A stretch of DNA of 64,000 nt from contig CAJLZE010000001.1 in assembly GCA_905210995.1 (NCBI GenBank), positions 1 through 64,000 of the forward strand. Reading direction: 5' to 3'. This document shows, piece after piece, positions 1 to 8,468 of the stretch. Source of the DNA: an uncultured Anaerotruncus sp. (GTDB lineage: Bacteria > Bacillota > Clostridia > Oscillospirales > CAG-272). A model generated the notes under the pieces. That model made no database searches and was not told the DNA's origin. It saw nothing but the letters and a program-made list of their open reading frames with translations. Each line of letters starts with the position of its first letter. The first letter of the stretch is position 1. The position numbers and the translations under genes are program-made.

Positions 1-40
1 GCATAGCGCGGCGGGGGCGGGGGATTCGTATCAAATATTA

Positions 41-1342
41 TCAAAGCACGGCGCCGTTGCGGATAAGATCGTTGCGCAGTGCGGCGGTATCGAGCTGCTG
101 CACCGGTGTGCCTTCGGTCACGCAAAGCGCTGCGGCGCGCCCTGCCGCCTCGCCGATAGCCATAACGCACGCCTGCACGCGCAGAGTGGCATGGGCGATC
201 TCGTCGGCACAGATCATGCGCCCCGCGGCAATAACATTGTCGCAGTCGGGCGATATCATACTGCGATAAGGGATATGCCCCGCCTCGTCAAAGTTTATAA
301 TACGCTGCTCGCCGCCGTCGGTGCGATGGATATCGACGATATGCGTCGTCAGCGCGACGGTATCGGGGAATCTCACCGTGTTCAGCACGTCGTCGCCGGT
401 CAGGCGGTAAACGCCCACAATGTGCCGCCCTTCGCGCACTCCCGCGTTTGCGGCGGTCGATGAAACGACGGCGTTTTTAAACTCGGGGAAGTTTTCGCGC
501 CAGAGCTCGACTATGCGAAAGATATCCTCGCGCATTTTGCGCTCGGCAGCGCCGTATGCCCGGTTGTCGAGCACCGACGCGGGATCGCGCGTCACGTTTA
601 CCGCAAGGCGGTCGCCGTTCAGCTCGGTATTGAACCAAGGTCCGCCGAAAAGCGGCGCCTCGCCCGCGATGTGCTTCTCTTTGAGGAATTCATGCAGCAC
701 GCCGACCTCGGATGCGGGCACCTTCCCGTCATGGTGTATATAATCACGCAGCAGCGGCGTCGTGACATCGACTCCGCTCAGCTCAAAGCAATAGGAAAGC
801 GGCTGCGGGTGTTCTTCGACCGTCGTGGGGATGCCCGCGGCAGCCAGAAGGTCGCCGTCTCCCGTTGCGTCGATAAAATAATCGCCCTCAAGCGCCTCGG
901 TGCCGTTTTTGTTTTCAAAATACACCGCGCTCACTCGTCTGCCGTCACGCACCGCGCCCGAAATATAGGAATTCGAATAAATATCGACCCCCGCCTCGGT
1001 CACCATGCGCTGCACCTCGAGCTTGCAGTATTCGATATCGACAGAGACATGACCGCGCGGATATTCCACCTGCGCGCCGCCCGCGGCGCTGAGGCGCTCG
1101 ATATATTCCCACGCGATGCCGCCGACCTTGCGGACTCCCTTTTTGAAGAATCCGCTTATCGGAATGACATATCCCGCCGTCGTTGCGCCGCCGAGGAAGC
1201 CGAATCTTTCGATAAGAGCCGTCTTTTTGCCCTCGCGTGCCGCCGCGACAGCCGCTACCCATCCGGAGGGACCGCCGCCGCAGACAACAACGTCGTACCT
1301 GCCCACAACGGGAATGCTTTTTGTTACACTTAACGTTTTCAT
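41..1342 (-). CDS. FAD-dependent oxidoreductase (pfam12831-like)
   Basis: A 433-residue flavoprotein. Residues 16-42 form a Rossmann FAD-binding motif with the glycine-rich loop GGGPSG at 22-27 and an acidic residue ending the second strand (ALIER). GFLGGATTAG follows, as is typical of the FAD-dependent oxidoreductase family pfam12831. A second FAD signature lies near residue 155 (YFIDATGDGDLLAAAG) and a C-terminal FAD contact near 375-400 (NVIAAGRMICADEIAHATLRV). There is no signal peptide, so it should be cytoplasmic. The start overlaps the stop of the upstream TIM-barrel gene by 4 bp, so the two are translationally coupled. Members of this family often sit beside sugar isomerase-like genes in carbohydrate catabolism, but the substrate cannot be read from the sequence. 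Confidence 0.85.
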   Translation of the reverse strand: MKTLSVTKSIPVVGRYDVVVCGGGPSGWVAAVAAAREGKKTALIERFGFLGGATTAGYVIPISGFFKKGVRKVGGIAWEYIERLSAAGGAQVEYPRGHVSVDIEYCKLEVQRMVTEAGVDIYSNSYISGAVRDGRRVSAVYFENKNGTEALEGDYFIDATGDGDLLAAAGIPTTVEEHPQPLSYCFELSGVDVTTPLLRDYIHHDGKVPASEVGVLHEFLKEKHIAGEAPLFGGPWFNTELNGDRLAVNVTRDPASVLDNRAYGAAERKMREDIFRIVELWRENFPEFKNAVVSSTAANAGVREGRHIVGVYRLTGDDVLNTVRFPDTVALTTHIVDIHRTDGGEQRIINFDEAGHIPYRSMISPDCDNVIAAGRMICADEIAHATLRVQACVMAIGEAAGRAAALCVTEGTPVQQLDTAALRNDLIRNGAVL

Positions 1343-2244
1343 TTTGCCTCCGCCTCGATCATATCGGAAATCCGCGCCATTGCGACATAAAGCCGCTCGA
1401 TGCGCTGCGCATATGTGAGACTTTCATATATCGCAAAACCGCCGTCATAGGCACGGAAAAGGTGCGGGTCGTGCGCAACAGCCATGCGGTCAACGGAGGC
1501 TCTCACCTCGTCGGCGCTGAGCCCCGGCATTTTGCGGAAGCTGTCGGAGCTGACCTCGGCGCATATCTTTTCGCGTGCGAACGGGCATTTTGCAAGCGAT
1601 GCGGCGATCTCATTCCAGTCCGAGCAGCCGTCAAAGGGATAAACGTGCAGATCGTTTTTGCCGTTGTTGTCCTGAAGGTGCGTTGCGGCAAGAATGTCGC
1701 CGAATCTGCCGAGAAAATCCTCTGTCGGCGCGAATGCGTTGCGGTGGCCGCTGTCAAAGCAGTATCCGATCCCGCGTGAGCCGCGCACACGATCCATCAC
1801 CGCATAAAGATACTCGGGGTAGACCGAATTTTCAAGCGCGAGCACAAAACCGTTCTTTTCGGCACACTCGGCAATGCGCTCATAGCGGCAAAGCGCCGTT
1901 TCGTTTATCGGAGCAACCGCACTCTTTCCCCATGTGACATGGGCGATACCGGTCTTTACGCCGAGGGAGGAGACATATTCGATCTCGCGGCAATAGCGGT
2001 CGGCTATAGCCTCGCCCTCGTCGCCCTCGTTCCAGATAAGGGACGTTTTCGATCCCGTCAGGTGTACGTTTTCGACCGGGATATCAAGCCTTTCGCACAG
2101 CGCGACCGTTGCGGCAAGGTCGCCGTCGGCATAAGGCGATGTGCCGAGGCAGACGAAATCGAATCCGGTCGATCTCATTATGCGCAGCCTTTCCTCATCG
2201 GAAAGCGCCGCATCGCGGAGCAGATACATACCGAGCTTTAACAT
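1339..2244 (-). CDS. Sugar phosphate isomerase/epimerase-like TIM-barrel protein
   Basis: A 301-residue protein with the xylose-isomerase-like TIM-barrel pattern (pfam01261). It has an N-terminal strand ending in DFVCLG, an acidic metal ligand in LALENSV near residue 130, CFDSGHRNAF near 165 and THLQDNNG near 190, which are the usual Glu/Asp/His metal ligands. The family interconverts keto and aldo sugars or related polyols using a divalent metal in the cytoplasm. Its last codons overlap the FAD oxidoreductase start by 4 bp, which suggests that the two act on one substrate, perhaps isomerisation coupled to oxidation. The substrate is unknown. It could equally be an inosose- or hydroxypyruvate-isomerase relative. 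Confidence 0.8.
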   Translation of the reverse strand: MLKLGMYLLRDAALSDEERLRIMRSTGFDFVCLGTSPYADGDLAATVALCERLDIPVENVHLTGSKTSLIWNEGDEGEAIADRYCREIEYVSSLGVKTGIAHVTWGKSAVAPINETALCRYERIAECAEKNGFVLALENSVYPEYLYAVMDRVRGSRGIGYCFDSGHRNAFAPTEDFLGRFGDILAATHLQDNNGKNDLHVYPFDGCSDWNEIAASLAKCPFAREKICAEVSSDSFRKMPGLSADEVRASVDRMAVAHDPHLFRAYDGGFAIYESLTYAQRIERLYVAMARISDMIEAEAK

Positions 2245-2275
2245 TGGATATTCCCCCTGCTGAAAAAATTTTCGT

Positions 2276-3628
2276 TTACCGGCTGCCGGTCTCTTTTATC
2301 ACCGTGCAGCTTTCGATGCCGTAATACTCAAAGCACCTTACGGCATTTTTGTCGATAATCTCGCCCGAGACCGCTATCGGCACAGCGGGCGGGCAGCCGA
2401 CGCACACGTCGGCAATTATGCGTCCCTCGGCTGCGGACACGGAGAGCTCCTCGCGCGGCGACATTATCGCGTCGCGTATCCGCATTGCCACGCGCGGCAT
2501 TCCGGGGTGCGGCGGAGCGTCGGTCAGCGGCTGCCGGCGCGGTATACCGGTGAGCGCCGTCTCAAAGCGGGAAAGTCCCGCAGCGCCCGTTGCGGGCGCG
2601 AACATCACGACCAGCAGGTCGGGGTCGGCGAATTCGCAGACCACGCCCGTGCTCTCAAGCGCCGACGCAAGCCCCGTGCCGGTATAGCCCCACGGCTTGG
2701 CGGCTACGGTCAGCTTCATCGGTTCGTCGCCGATGACGGCAAAGCCGTACGCGGAAAGTCTTTGACGCAGAGCCGACGTGCGCTCCGCCATATCGGCAAG
2801 ACGTGCGGGGAAATCGCCCGCAAGCTCGCGGTTTGCCGCGTCGAGAGACTCAAGTATGAGATACGACGGGCTCGTTGAACCGAAAAGCGCCAGTGCGCGG
2901 CGCGCCTCGGCTGCAAAAAGAGCCGGTGCGTTATTTGAAATATGCAGATAAGCCCCGCCGGTGAGCACGGGCAGCGTTTTGTGCGCCGAGTCGCAGCAGA
3001 TATCCGCACCGAGGTCGATGGGGTGCCGCGAAACAGGCAGAAAGCGCAGGTATGCGCCGTGCGCGTTGTCAACGGCAAGCAGCACACCGTGACGGTGACA
3101 GACCTCGGCAAGCCCCGCGATGTCGGCAACGTTGCCGAGGTAATCGGGCGAGGTGATATACACCGCATCGGGCTTTTTCTCCGCCGCGCCGAGCGCCGAA
3201 TCGAGCAGTGCGGGCGTTATTTTGCAGGCAAGGTATGAGCCTTTCGCCGGCGGGCAGAGCCAGCACACGTCAAAATCAAGCATTGCGGCTGCAAAAACGA
3301 ATGTGCGGTGACAGTTTCGCGCCGCCATGACGAGCGGGCTTCTTCCCTCCGCGCGCGCGCGGAGGCAGATAAGATACAGCATCGCGCGGATGCCGAGCGA
3401 CGAACCCTCGGCGGAATAAAACGTCGGGCAGCCGAACAGCGCAGAGGCGTTTGCCTCGCTCTCGCGGATGATGCCGTGCGCCTCGTAAAGGCTGTCGGCG
3501 CCGCCGATCTCGGTTATGTCGCGGCTCTCGCAGCCGAGCGCACCCTCTCCCTTATGTCCCGGCATATGAAGGCGCAGCGCGCCGCGCCTCTCATATTCCC
3601 GCACAAAATCAAGGATCGGGGTGTTCAT
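2276..3628 (-). CDS. Orn/Lys/Arg decarboxylase-family PLP enzyme
   Basis: A 450-residue fold-type I PLP enzyme. The N-terminus has the decarboxylase signature LHMPGHKG (residues 20-27). The PLP-binding lysine is K217 in DSAHKTLPVLTGGAYLH, and AVDNAHGAYL (185-194) carries the Asp that pairs with the pyridine nitrogen. The length matches the short YaaO/SpeA-like class rather than the 700-residue inducible decarboxylases. The predicted reaction is cytoplasmic decarboxylation of a basic amino acid in polyamine synthesis. The start codon immediately follows the stop of scfB with no spacer, so it is probably co-transcribed with the SCIFF locus. Whether it is functionally linked to SCIFF is unknown; the pairing could be positional only. 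Confidence 0.87.
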   Translation of the reverse strand: MNTPILDFVREYERRGALRLHMPGHKGEGALGCESRDITEIGGADSLYEAHGIIRESEANASALFGCPTFYSAEGSSLGIRAMLYLICLRARAEGRSPLVMAARNCHRTFVFAAAMLDFDVCWLCPPAKGSYLACKITPALLDSALGAAEKKPDAVYITSPDYLGNVADIAGLAEVCHRHGVLLAVDNAHGAYLRFLPVSRHPIDLGADICCDSAHKTLPVLTGGAYLHISNNAPALFAAEARRALALFGSTSPSYLILESLDAANRELAGDFPARLADMAERTSALRQRLSAYGFAVIGDEPMKLTVAAKPWGYTGTGLASALESTGVVCEFADPDLLVVMFAPATGAAGLSRFETALTGIPRRQPLTDAPPHPGMPRVAMRIRDAIMSPREELSVSAAEGRIIADVCVGCPPAVPIAVSGEIIDKNAVRCFEYYGIESCTVIKETGSR

Positions 3629-5020
3629 TTATTGCTCATCCCCGTCCGAACCGCGGCAGGCGCGGTCAACGGCGACCATTATCGCGCATTCCATGCGTTT
3701 GCGGAAAAGCTCGCAGCCGTATTTGTAAACGCCCGTTACCTTTCCCGTGGAGTGATATGCATTTGCGGCGCAGCCGCCGGAGCAGTAAAGGCGCGCCCAG
3801 CAGTCGCGGCATTCGGGATGCGCATAGACATTGCAGGCGGCAAATTCGCCCTGAACGGCGGTGTTCGTAACGCCGTGCCATATATCGCCGAGGCGGAATT
3901 TTTCCTCTCCGACGAACTGGTGACATGGGTAAAGATCGCCCCACGGCGTGACAGCCATATATTCGGTGCCCGAGCCGCAGCCGGAAATGCGCTTGTATAT
4001 GCACGGACCGCCCGAAAGGTCTATCATATAGTGATAAAAGGTGAAGGGCTTGCCCTCGCGGTCACGCTTTATCATAAGATCGGCAAGCTTTTCGTACTGG
4101 TCGAGCACCACGGGCAGATCCTCGGCGGTCAGCTCGGCGGCGTCGCCCGGCGCACAGACGACCGGCTCCATGCTCAGCTCGGTAAAGCCGAGATCGAGCA
4201 TCGTTTCGATATCCTTGAGAAAATCCGGATTCGCGTGCGTGAATGTGCCGCGCATATAATAATTCTTGCCGCCGCGTGCCGCGACGAGCTTCTGAAATTT
4301 CGGAACGATCCTGTCCCAGCTCCCGTGACCGGCATAATCGACGCGGTAGCGGTCATGCACCTCGCGCCGTCCGTCAAGGCTCAGCACAACGTTGCTCATC
4401 TCGCGGTTGGCGAAATCTATCACATCGTCGTCGATGAGCATTCCGTTTGTAGTCAGCGTAAAGCGGAAATTTTTGCCCGCTTCCTTTTCAATGCTGCGCG
4501 CATATGCGACAAGGCGCTTTACCACGTCAAAATTCATGAGCGGCTCGCCGCCGAAGAAATCGACCTCAAGATTGCGCCTCGTGCCCGAGTGCGCGACAAG
4601 AAAATCAAGCGCCTGCTTGCCGACCTCATAGCTCATTACGGCGCGGTCGCCGTGATATTTGCCCTGACTTGCAAAGCAATATGAGCAGTTGAGGTTGCAG
4701 GTGTGCGCCACATGAAGGCAGAGCGCCTTGATAACGCCCGCGGTGCGCTCCTTGAGCTTGCCCGCCATGGGCTCGAAGCTGTCGGGCGCGAAAAGACTGC
4801 CCTCGTCGGCAAGCTCCGCGACCTGAGCGTAGCATTCCTCTATATCGGCGTCGGTCACGTCCGCGCCGTATTTTTTCTTCACGGCGGAAATGACCTCCTC
4901 CCGCGTGTGCCCCTCGTACATCGAAATGATATCGTATGCGATATCGTCCACCGCGTGGACGGAGCCTGAGCAGACGTCGAGAACTATGTTGTATCCGCCG
5001 AGCTTATACTGATGTATCAA
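3629..5020 (-). CDS. scfB: SCIFF peptide maturase, radical SAM/SPASM enzyme
   Basis: A 463-residue radical SAM enzyme that forms thioether cross-links in the SCIFF precursor encoded just upstream. Residues 1-90 begin MIHQYKLGGYNIVLDV and hold the peptide-recognition (RRE-like) region. The radical SAM cluster is CNLNCSYC (C108, C112, C115). A SPASM domain with auxiliary cluster cysteines follows (C-x-S-G near 345, LYPCHQF, then CRDCWARLYCSGGC). The chosen start is TTG at 5018-5020. It gives the N-terminus typical of the family and has a strong AAGGAAGG site 7 bases upstream. An ATG at 5074 would place the start inside a hairpin and add 18 atypical residues. It is next to scfA and directly abuts the decarboxylase gene. 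Confidence 0.93.
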   Translation of the reverse strand: MIHQYKLGGYNIVLDVCSGSVHAVDDIAYDIISMYEGHTREEVISAVKKKYGADVTDADIEECYAQVAELADEGSLFAPDSFEPMAGKLKERTAGVIKALCLHVAHTCNLNCSYCFASQGKYHGDRAVMSYEVGKQALDFLVAHSGTRRNLEVDFFGGEPLMNFDVVKRLVAYARSIEKEAGKNFRFTLTTNGMLIDDDVIDFANREMSNVVLSLDGRREVHDRYRVDYAGHGSWDRIVPKFQKLVAARGGKNYYMRGTFTHANPDFLKDIETMLDLGFTELSMEPVVCAPGDAAELTAEDLPVVLDQYEKLADLMIKRDREGKPFTFYHYMIDLSGGPCIYKRISGCGSGTEYMAVTPWGDLYPCHQFVGEEKFRLGDIWHGVTNTAVQGEFAACNVYAHPECRDCWARLYCSGGCAANAYHSTGKVTGVYKYGCELFRKRMECAIMVAVDRACRGSDGDEQ

Positions 5021-5049
5021 ATCAAAACCTTCCTTACAGACAAAAATAC

Positions 5050-5078
5050 GGGGGTGTCGCATTTTATGCGGCACCCCT
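5050..5078 (-). terminator. Hairpin between scfA and scfB (leaky terminator)
   Basis: An approximately 11-bp GC-rich stem (ggggtgtcgca against tgcggcacccc, one mispair) closes a 5-base loop. On the minus strand it is followed by a short T-rich stretch. It lies 9 bp past the scfA stop and ends before the scfB ribosome site. A partial terminator here would give much precursor and little maturase mRNA. Confidence 0.6.
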
Positions 5079-5086
5079 CGGGTCTT

Positions 5087-5245
5087 TTATTTGCTTGCCT
5101 TGGCGCTCTTGTTTTCGCACTTCTGGTTGGCAATGCCGCAGCTCGTCTTGCACGCGGACTGGCAGGATGTCTGGCATTCGCCGCAGCCGCCGCTTTTCGC
5201 GCTCTCGCAGAGATTGCGGGTCTTTATGGTAGTGATGTGTTTCAT
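5087..5245 (-). CDS. scfA: SCIFF ranthipeptide precursor
   Basis: A 52-residue peptide starting MKHITTIKTRN, the canonical leader of SCIFF (six cysteines in forty-five). The core has the family cysteine ladder CGEC-QTSC-QSAC-KTSC with a final Cys43, at positions 21, 24, 28, 32, 36 and 43. It differs from the usual form in two ways: an extra cysteine at position 13, and glycine at position 37, where the family normally has Thr directly after the fifth ladder cysteine. The start at 5245 has a GGAAAGGA site upstream; upstream in-frame codons run through the promoter and are rejected. The maturase scfB lies directly downstream. The biological role of mature SCIFF is not settled. Confidence 0.95.
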   Translation of the reverse strand: MKHITTIKTRNLCESAKSGGCGECQTSCQSACKTSCGIANQKCENKSAKASK

Positions 5246-5297
5246 GGTTCGGTTCCTTTCCCGGCGGGATCGACCGCCGAAATCTATTAACTGATTT

Positions 5298-5326
5298 ATT
5301 ATATCATAAAAAAATATGCTTGTCAA
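5298..5326 (-). promoter_or_regulatory. scfA sigma-A promoter
   Basis: On the minus strand, TTGACA (5321-5326) and TATAAT (5298-5303) are separated by exactly 17 bp. This perfect vegetative promoter lies about 50 bp upstream of scfA and separates scfA-scfB transcription from the long cluster above it. Confidence 0.9.
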
Positions 5327-5356
5327 CATCGCCGACACATTTTGCGGCACGCCGCG

Positions 5357-6421
5357 TCAATAAAGGGACGTTCTGTTTTTATACTTTATCGCAAGCTCAA
5401 CAAACCCCGCCGCTGTGCGTGCCTCGGTAGCGAGGCTTTCGGCGTCGGTCGCCGCGAGCTTTGCGAGCAGCGCGTCAAACGCGGGACGGACGAGGATATT
5501 CACCTGCGGCTTTTCCATACCGCAGAACTCCTTGCCGTCGAGCCACGCCGACGACACGCCGCGCAGCATCTCGGCGGCGATATTTCTGACAAGCGCGTCC
5601 TCCTCCACTATATCGGCGGCTTGATAGGCGGCGTCGATCTGCGCCTGTCCGTAATCGGCAGGGCTCACGCCCGCAAATGGCGCAAAGACCGACACGGCGC
5701 GCGCAAGCGACGGTGCACAGTCGGAAAGCAGGATGTCCTCCCCTTCGATCACGTTCTTCATCCGCCCGAGAGAGTCGAACATCCGCTCTCCGCCGCATTT
5801 ACCGACGGTGCCGAGCGCGGCATTGTCACCGAGCGCACCGTCAAGCGTTTCGCAGGCGGAAAATAACCCGCGCAGACCCCCGAGATATTCATCTGCATCC
5901 AAAGAAGAGGTCAACGCTTCTTTGTCGGAAGCGGCGACGATCTCGCCGGCGGCAGCGGTATATCCCGCAGCCGGCATAAGCAGCACCCACACGGCGGCAA
6001 GTGCACAGACGGCGCCGCACAAACCGCCGAAAATGCGGCTGAGTATCCCGCGAGCGCGTCCCGCGCCGAAAATGAGACGCGAAAGCACCGGAACGAGAAA
6101 GACAGTGACAAGTGCGAGCAGGACGAACACCGCCGCAAACATAAGCGGCGCCGCAAGCGCCCGCGGCAGCGCCGCAGCAAGACTGCCGAGTGTCGGTATC
6201 TCACGGCACAGCTCGGCGCCCCTATCTCCCGCCGCTGCCGTCACCGCGTCGCTCGGGACGAGCCCCGCAAGCGGAGATGCGGCTGCAAGCGCCGCAAAAA
6301 AGCACAAAACAAGAAGGACGAGCCGCACTGCGGAGCGTCCGATGCCGGAAAGCGCACCGCAAAGCGCGCCGAGCACGATAAGTATCACTGCTCCCGCCGT
6401 TACTGCCGTTGAAATGTTCAT
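5357..6421 (-). CDS. CvpA-like multi-pass membrane protein
   Basis: A roughly 354-residue membrane protein. The N-terminus has two hydrophobic segments (about 8-30 and 35-52) with the CvpA-like pattern in which a small-residue helix is followed by GAxSGxGRSAVRL. Two more segments lie near 90-115 and 140-160. The remaining C-terminal half is soluble and rich in Asp/Ala. CvpA-family proteins are inner-membrane proteins linked to colicin V production and envelope integrity. The ATG at 6421 is preferred over the adjacent GTG at 6424 because GGGAGGG then has a 7-base spacing. It is the last gene of the long minus-strand cluster before scfA. The assignment rests on topology and the N-terminal pattern only. 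Confidence 0.6.
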   Translation of the reverse strand: MNISTAVTAGAVILIVLGALCGALSGIGRSAVRLVLLVLCFFAALAAASPLAGLVPSDAVTAAAGDRGAELCREIPTLGSLAAALPRALAAPLMFAAVFVLLALVTVFLVPVLSRLIFGAGRARGILSRIFGGLCGAVCALAAVWVLLMPAAGYTAAAGEIVAASDKEALTSSLDADEYLGGLRGLFSACETLDGALGDNAALGTVGKCGGERMFDSLGRMKNVIEGEDILLSDCAPSLARAVSVFAPFAGVSPADYGQAQIDAAYQAADIVEEDALVRNIAAEMLRGVSSAWLDGKEFCGMEKPQVNILVRPAFDALLAKLAATDAESLATEARTAAGFVELAIKYKNRTSLY

Positions 6422-6451
6422 CACGATGCCCTCCCGTTTTTTCTGCGCGCC

Positions 6452-7225
6452 TTAAACGGATACGCGCTGTATTTTTTTCGCTTTTCCGTCCTCGATATCG
6501 ACAAGGATCCCCGTTGAGGCAACGGGCCCCGTCGCCATGGTGAATCTTTGCGGCATGGCGCTGACAAAACGGCGGATTATCACCTCGGCATCGACGCCGA
6601 GCACACCGTCGGACGGTCCCGTCATGCCGATATCGGTAACATACGCCGTGCCGCCGGGCAGAATGCGCTCATCCGCGGTGGCAACATGAGTGTGCGTTCC
6701 CCAGACGGCGGAAACTCTGCCGTCAAGGTAGATGCCCATTGCTATCTTCTCCGACGTTGCCTCGGCGTGAAGATCAAGCACCGCGGCGTCATACTTTCCC
6801 GCCTCGCGCGCAAGTATCGCGTCGGCGGCGGCAAAGGGTGAGGACAGCGCCTCGTTCATCGCCACATTGCCCTGAATGTTCATACAGAGCACGCGGGCTC
6901 CCGCCGCGCTCACGATAACGCTGCCGCATCCGGGCGCCGCGGGTGGAAAATTGTCGGGACGCAAAAGCCGCGGCATATCCTCGTAGAGCTGATAAACGTC
7001 GCGCCTGCCGAAGGCGTGGTTGCCGGTGGTTATAACATCGGCTCCCGCAGCAAAGATATCATGCACGTCACGCTCGGATATACCGTGAACGTCGGCTGCG
7101 TTCTCGCCGTTGACGACGGTGAGATCGACTTCCCATTCGTCTATGCGGCGGCGCAGGTTTTTCTTCAGATATTCTACTCCGGCGCTGCCGGTGACGTCTC
7201 CGATGGCAAGCAAACGCAGCTTCAT
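6452..7225 (-). CDS. ymdB: YmdB-family metallophosphoesterase (TIGR00282)
   Basis: A 257-residue calcineurin-like phosphoesterase. Metal-ligand motifs are visible in order: LLAIGDVTGSAG (residues 6-17), VVNGENAADVHGI (38-50), TTGNHAFGRRDV (66-77), then LDLHAEATSEK and WGTHTHVATADE. This is the exact pattern of B. subtilis YmdB, a 2',3'- and 3',5'-cyclic nucleotide phosphodiesterase that influences motility and biofilm decisions and interacts with RNA decay. It is cytoplasmic. A GAAAGGA site lies 8 bases before the ATG. It sits between the ECF S component and the CvpA-like gene on the minus strand. The symbol is used for the family; the cellular target here is unproven. Confidence 0.92.
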   Translation of the reverse strand: MKLRLLAIGDVTGSAGVEYLKKNLRRRIDEWEVDLTVVNGENAADVHGISERDVHDIFAAGADVITTGNHAFGRRDVYQLYEDMPRLLRPDNFPPAAPGCGSVIVSAAGARVLCMNIQGNVAMNEALSSPFAAADAILAREAGKYDAAVLDLHAEATSEKIAMGIYLDGRVSAVWGTHTHVATADERILPGGTAYVTDIGMTGPSDGVLGVDAEVIIRRFVSAMPQRFTMATGPVASTGILVDIEDGKAKKIQRVSV

Positions 7226-7253
7226 GGCGGCGGTCCTTTCTTTCAGACTTAAA

Positions 7254-7793
7254 TTATAAAATATCTCCGAAGCTCCTCTTCACGAGCGCATATGCGGGCT
7301 TTGCAAGGGCGATGAATATCACCGCACCGACCGCCGACTGAGCAAGGTTGAAGGGCATGGATGCCACGGCGCTCACGAAATCGTGATAGATCGCCAGGCT
7401 TTCATATATCCAATAGCCGCCCACATTGATGAGTGCGGCTCCCGCAAGCGCGATAAAGTTGCGCGCGCAGAGAACATTTTTGTTTTTTCGTGTAAAAAGC
7501 AGCACGGCAAGCGCGCGCACACCTATGGTCGCCGGCAGCCAGAGCGGGTATCCGCCGATGATATCCGAAAGCCCCGCGCCGACAGCGGCAGCGCCTATGG
7601 CATACGGTGCGGGAAACACGACAGCGGCGAGAAAGACGAAGCCGTCGCCCGCGTGGATATATCCGGCGCCCGCAGGCAGGGGTATTTTGATGAAATATGT
7701 ACCGCAGAAGATGAGAGCGGCGAAGAGAGCGCCGAGTGCGAGTCTGCGCACCGTGACGTGCGTTTTTGAGAGAGTTTTTACTTGGTTTTCCAT
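7254..7793 (-). CDS. ECF transporter S component
   Basis: A 179-residue, very hydrophobic protein with about six membrane segments. It has the S-component pattern: a charged N-terminus (VRRLALGALFAALIF), then IHAGDGFVFLAAVVFP, GAGLSDIIGGYPLWLP and a C-terminal FNLAQSAVGAVIFIALA helix. S components bind a vitamin or precursor in the membrane and share an energising EcfA/A'/T module encoded elsewhere. It lies 51 bp downstream of the thiamine pyrophosphokinase gene, so a thiamine-related substrate such as hydroxymethylpyrimidine is a reasonable guess. The sequence itself does not identify the ligand, and no TPP riboswitch is visible upstream. Confidence 0.8.
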   Translation of the reverse strand: MENQVKTLSKTHVTVRRLALGALFAALIFCGTYFIKIPLPAGAGYIHAGDGFVFLAAVVFPAPYAIGAAAVGAGLSDIIGGYPLWLPATIGVRALAVLLFTRKNKNVLCARNFIALAGAALINVGGYWIYESLAIYHDFVSAVASMPFNLAQSAVGAVIFIALAKPAYALVKRSFGDIL

Positions 7794-7844
7794 GGTGATG
7801 ATGCCTTTTCGGGAAATATATTTGCAGGACCGGCAGCGTTGCCG

Positions 7845-8468
7845 TCAATCGGTGCTTTCGATGATGAACAGCCCGCCTTTTTTAACGGAAATGAGCGCAC
7901 AGTTGCCATCGATCTCATTACTGACGGCATACTGGAAGCGCCGCGTGAGCGTTGCGTTCGAAAGCGGATATTTGCACCCCTCGGCTGTAACACCCTTCAC
8001 CTTATCATCGGCTGCAATGAGCGAAAGATATCTGTACCCGCTCCTGCCTATAAGGGCGGATCCCGAACGGATGAAGCGCGCGCGGTTCTGACCGTCGGTC
8101 ATGACCGCATAAACGCCGCGCATCGCCAGATCCTCAAGTATATGGAGGTTAGAGAGCGTGTGGTCGAGCCTGCCGCCGAGCCCTCCGATGATAACGATAT
8201 CGTCCGCACCGCGGCTGACAGCCGCCTCGACAGCAAGCTGCGTGTCTGTGTCGTCCTTTTCGGCGGGGACCTTTATTTTTTCAACACCTTCGGGCAGCGT
8301 GCCCTCTGGCATTGAATCAAAATCGCCGACGGCAAGATCGACCCTGTCGCCGAGCGCCCGCGCGGTAAGATAACCCGAATCGGCGGCGATGCGGAGATCG
8401 TCGGTCTTCGGATGCTCGGTTATTCGGTCGTTGCGCACGCTGCCGCCGGTATAGATGAATGCTCTCAT
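7845..8468 (-). CDS. thiN: Thiamine pyrophosphokinase
   Basis: A 207-residue enzyme predicted to transfer pyrophosphate from ATP to thiamine, giving TPP in the cytoplasm. Key motifs are AADSGYLTARALG (residues 28-40), AVGDFDSMPEG (46-56), the ATP/Mg site KDDTDTQLAV (71-80) and GGLGGRLDHTLSN (94-106). The C-terminal beta domain carries the thiamine-binding YLSLIAADDKVKGVT and PLSNATLTRRFQYAVSNE. The ATG at 8468 is chosen because it overlaps the rsgA stop in ATGA, giving translational coupling and the normal MRAFIYTGG start. rsgA-thiN adjacency is standard in Clostridia, although rpe often lies between them and is missing here. Confidence 0.92.
   Translation of the reverse strand: MRAFIYTGGSVRNDRITEHPKTDDLRIAADSGYLTARALGDRVDLAVGDFDSMPEGTLPEGVEKIKVPAEKDDTDTQLAVEAAVSRGADDIVIIGGLGGRLDHTLSNLHILEDLAMRGVYAVMTDGQNRARFIRSGSALIGRSGYRYLSLIAADDKVKGVTAEGCKYPLSNATLTRRFQYAVSNEIDGNCALISVKKGGLFIIESTD

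Noticed and set aside
3308..4684. A 458-codon open frame antisense to scfB and the decarboxylase
   Set aside because: scfB has diagnostic radical SAM and SPASM cysteines; the antisense product is His/Ala/Arg-rich noise.
7794..7844. A TPP riboswitch before the ECF S component
   Set aside because: The gap is only 51 bp and has no CUGAGA or related TPP elements.
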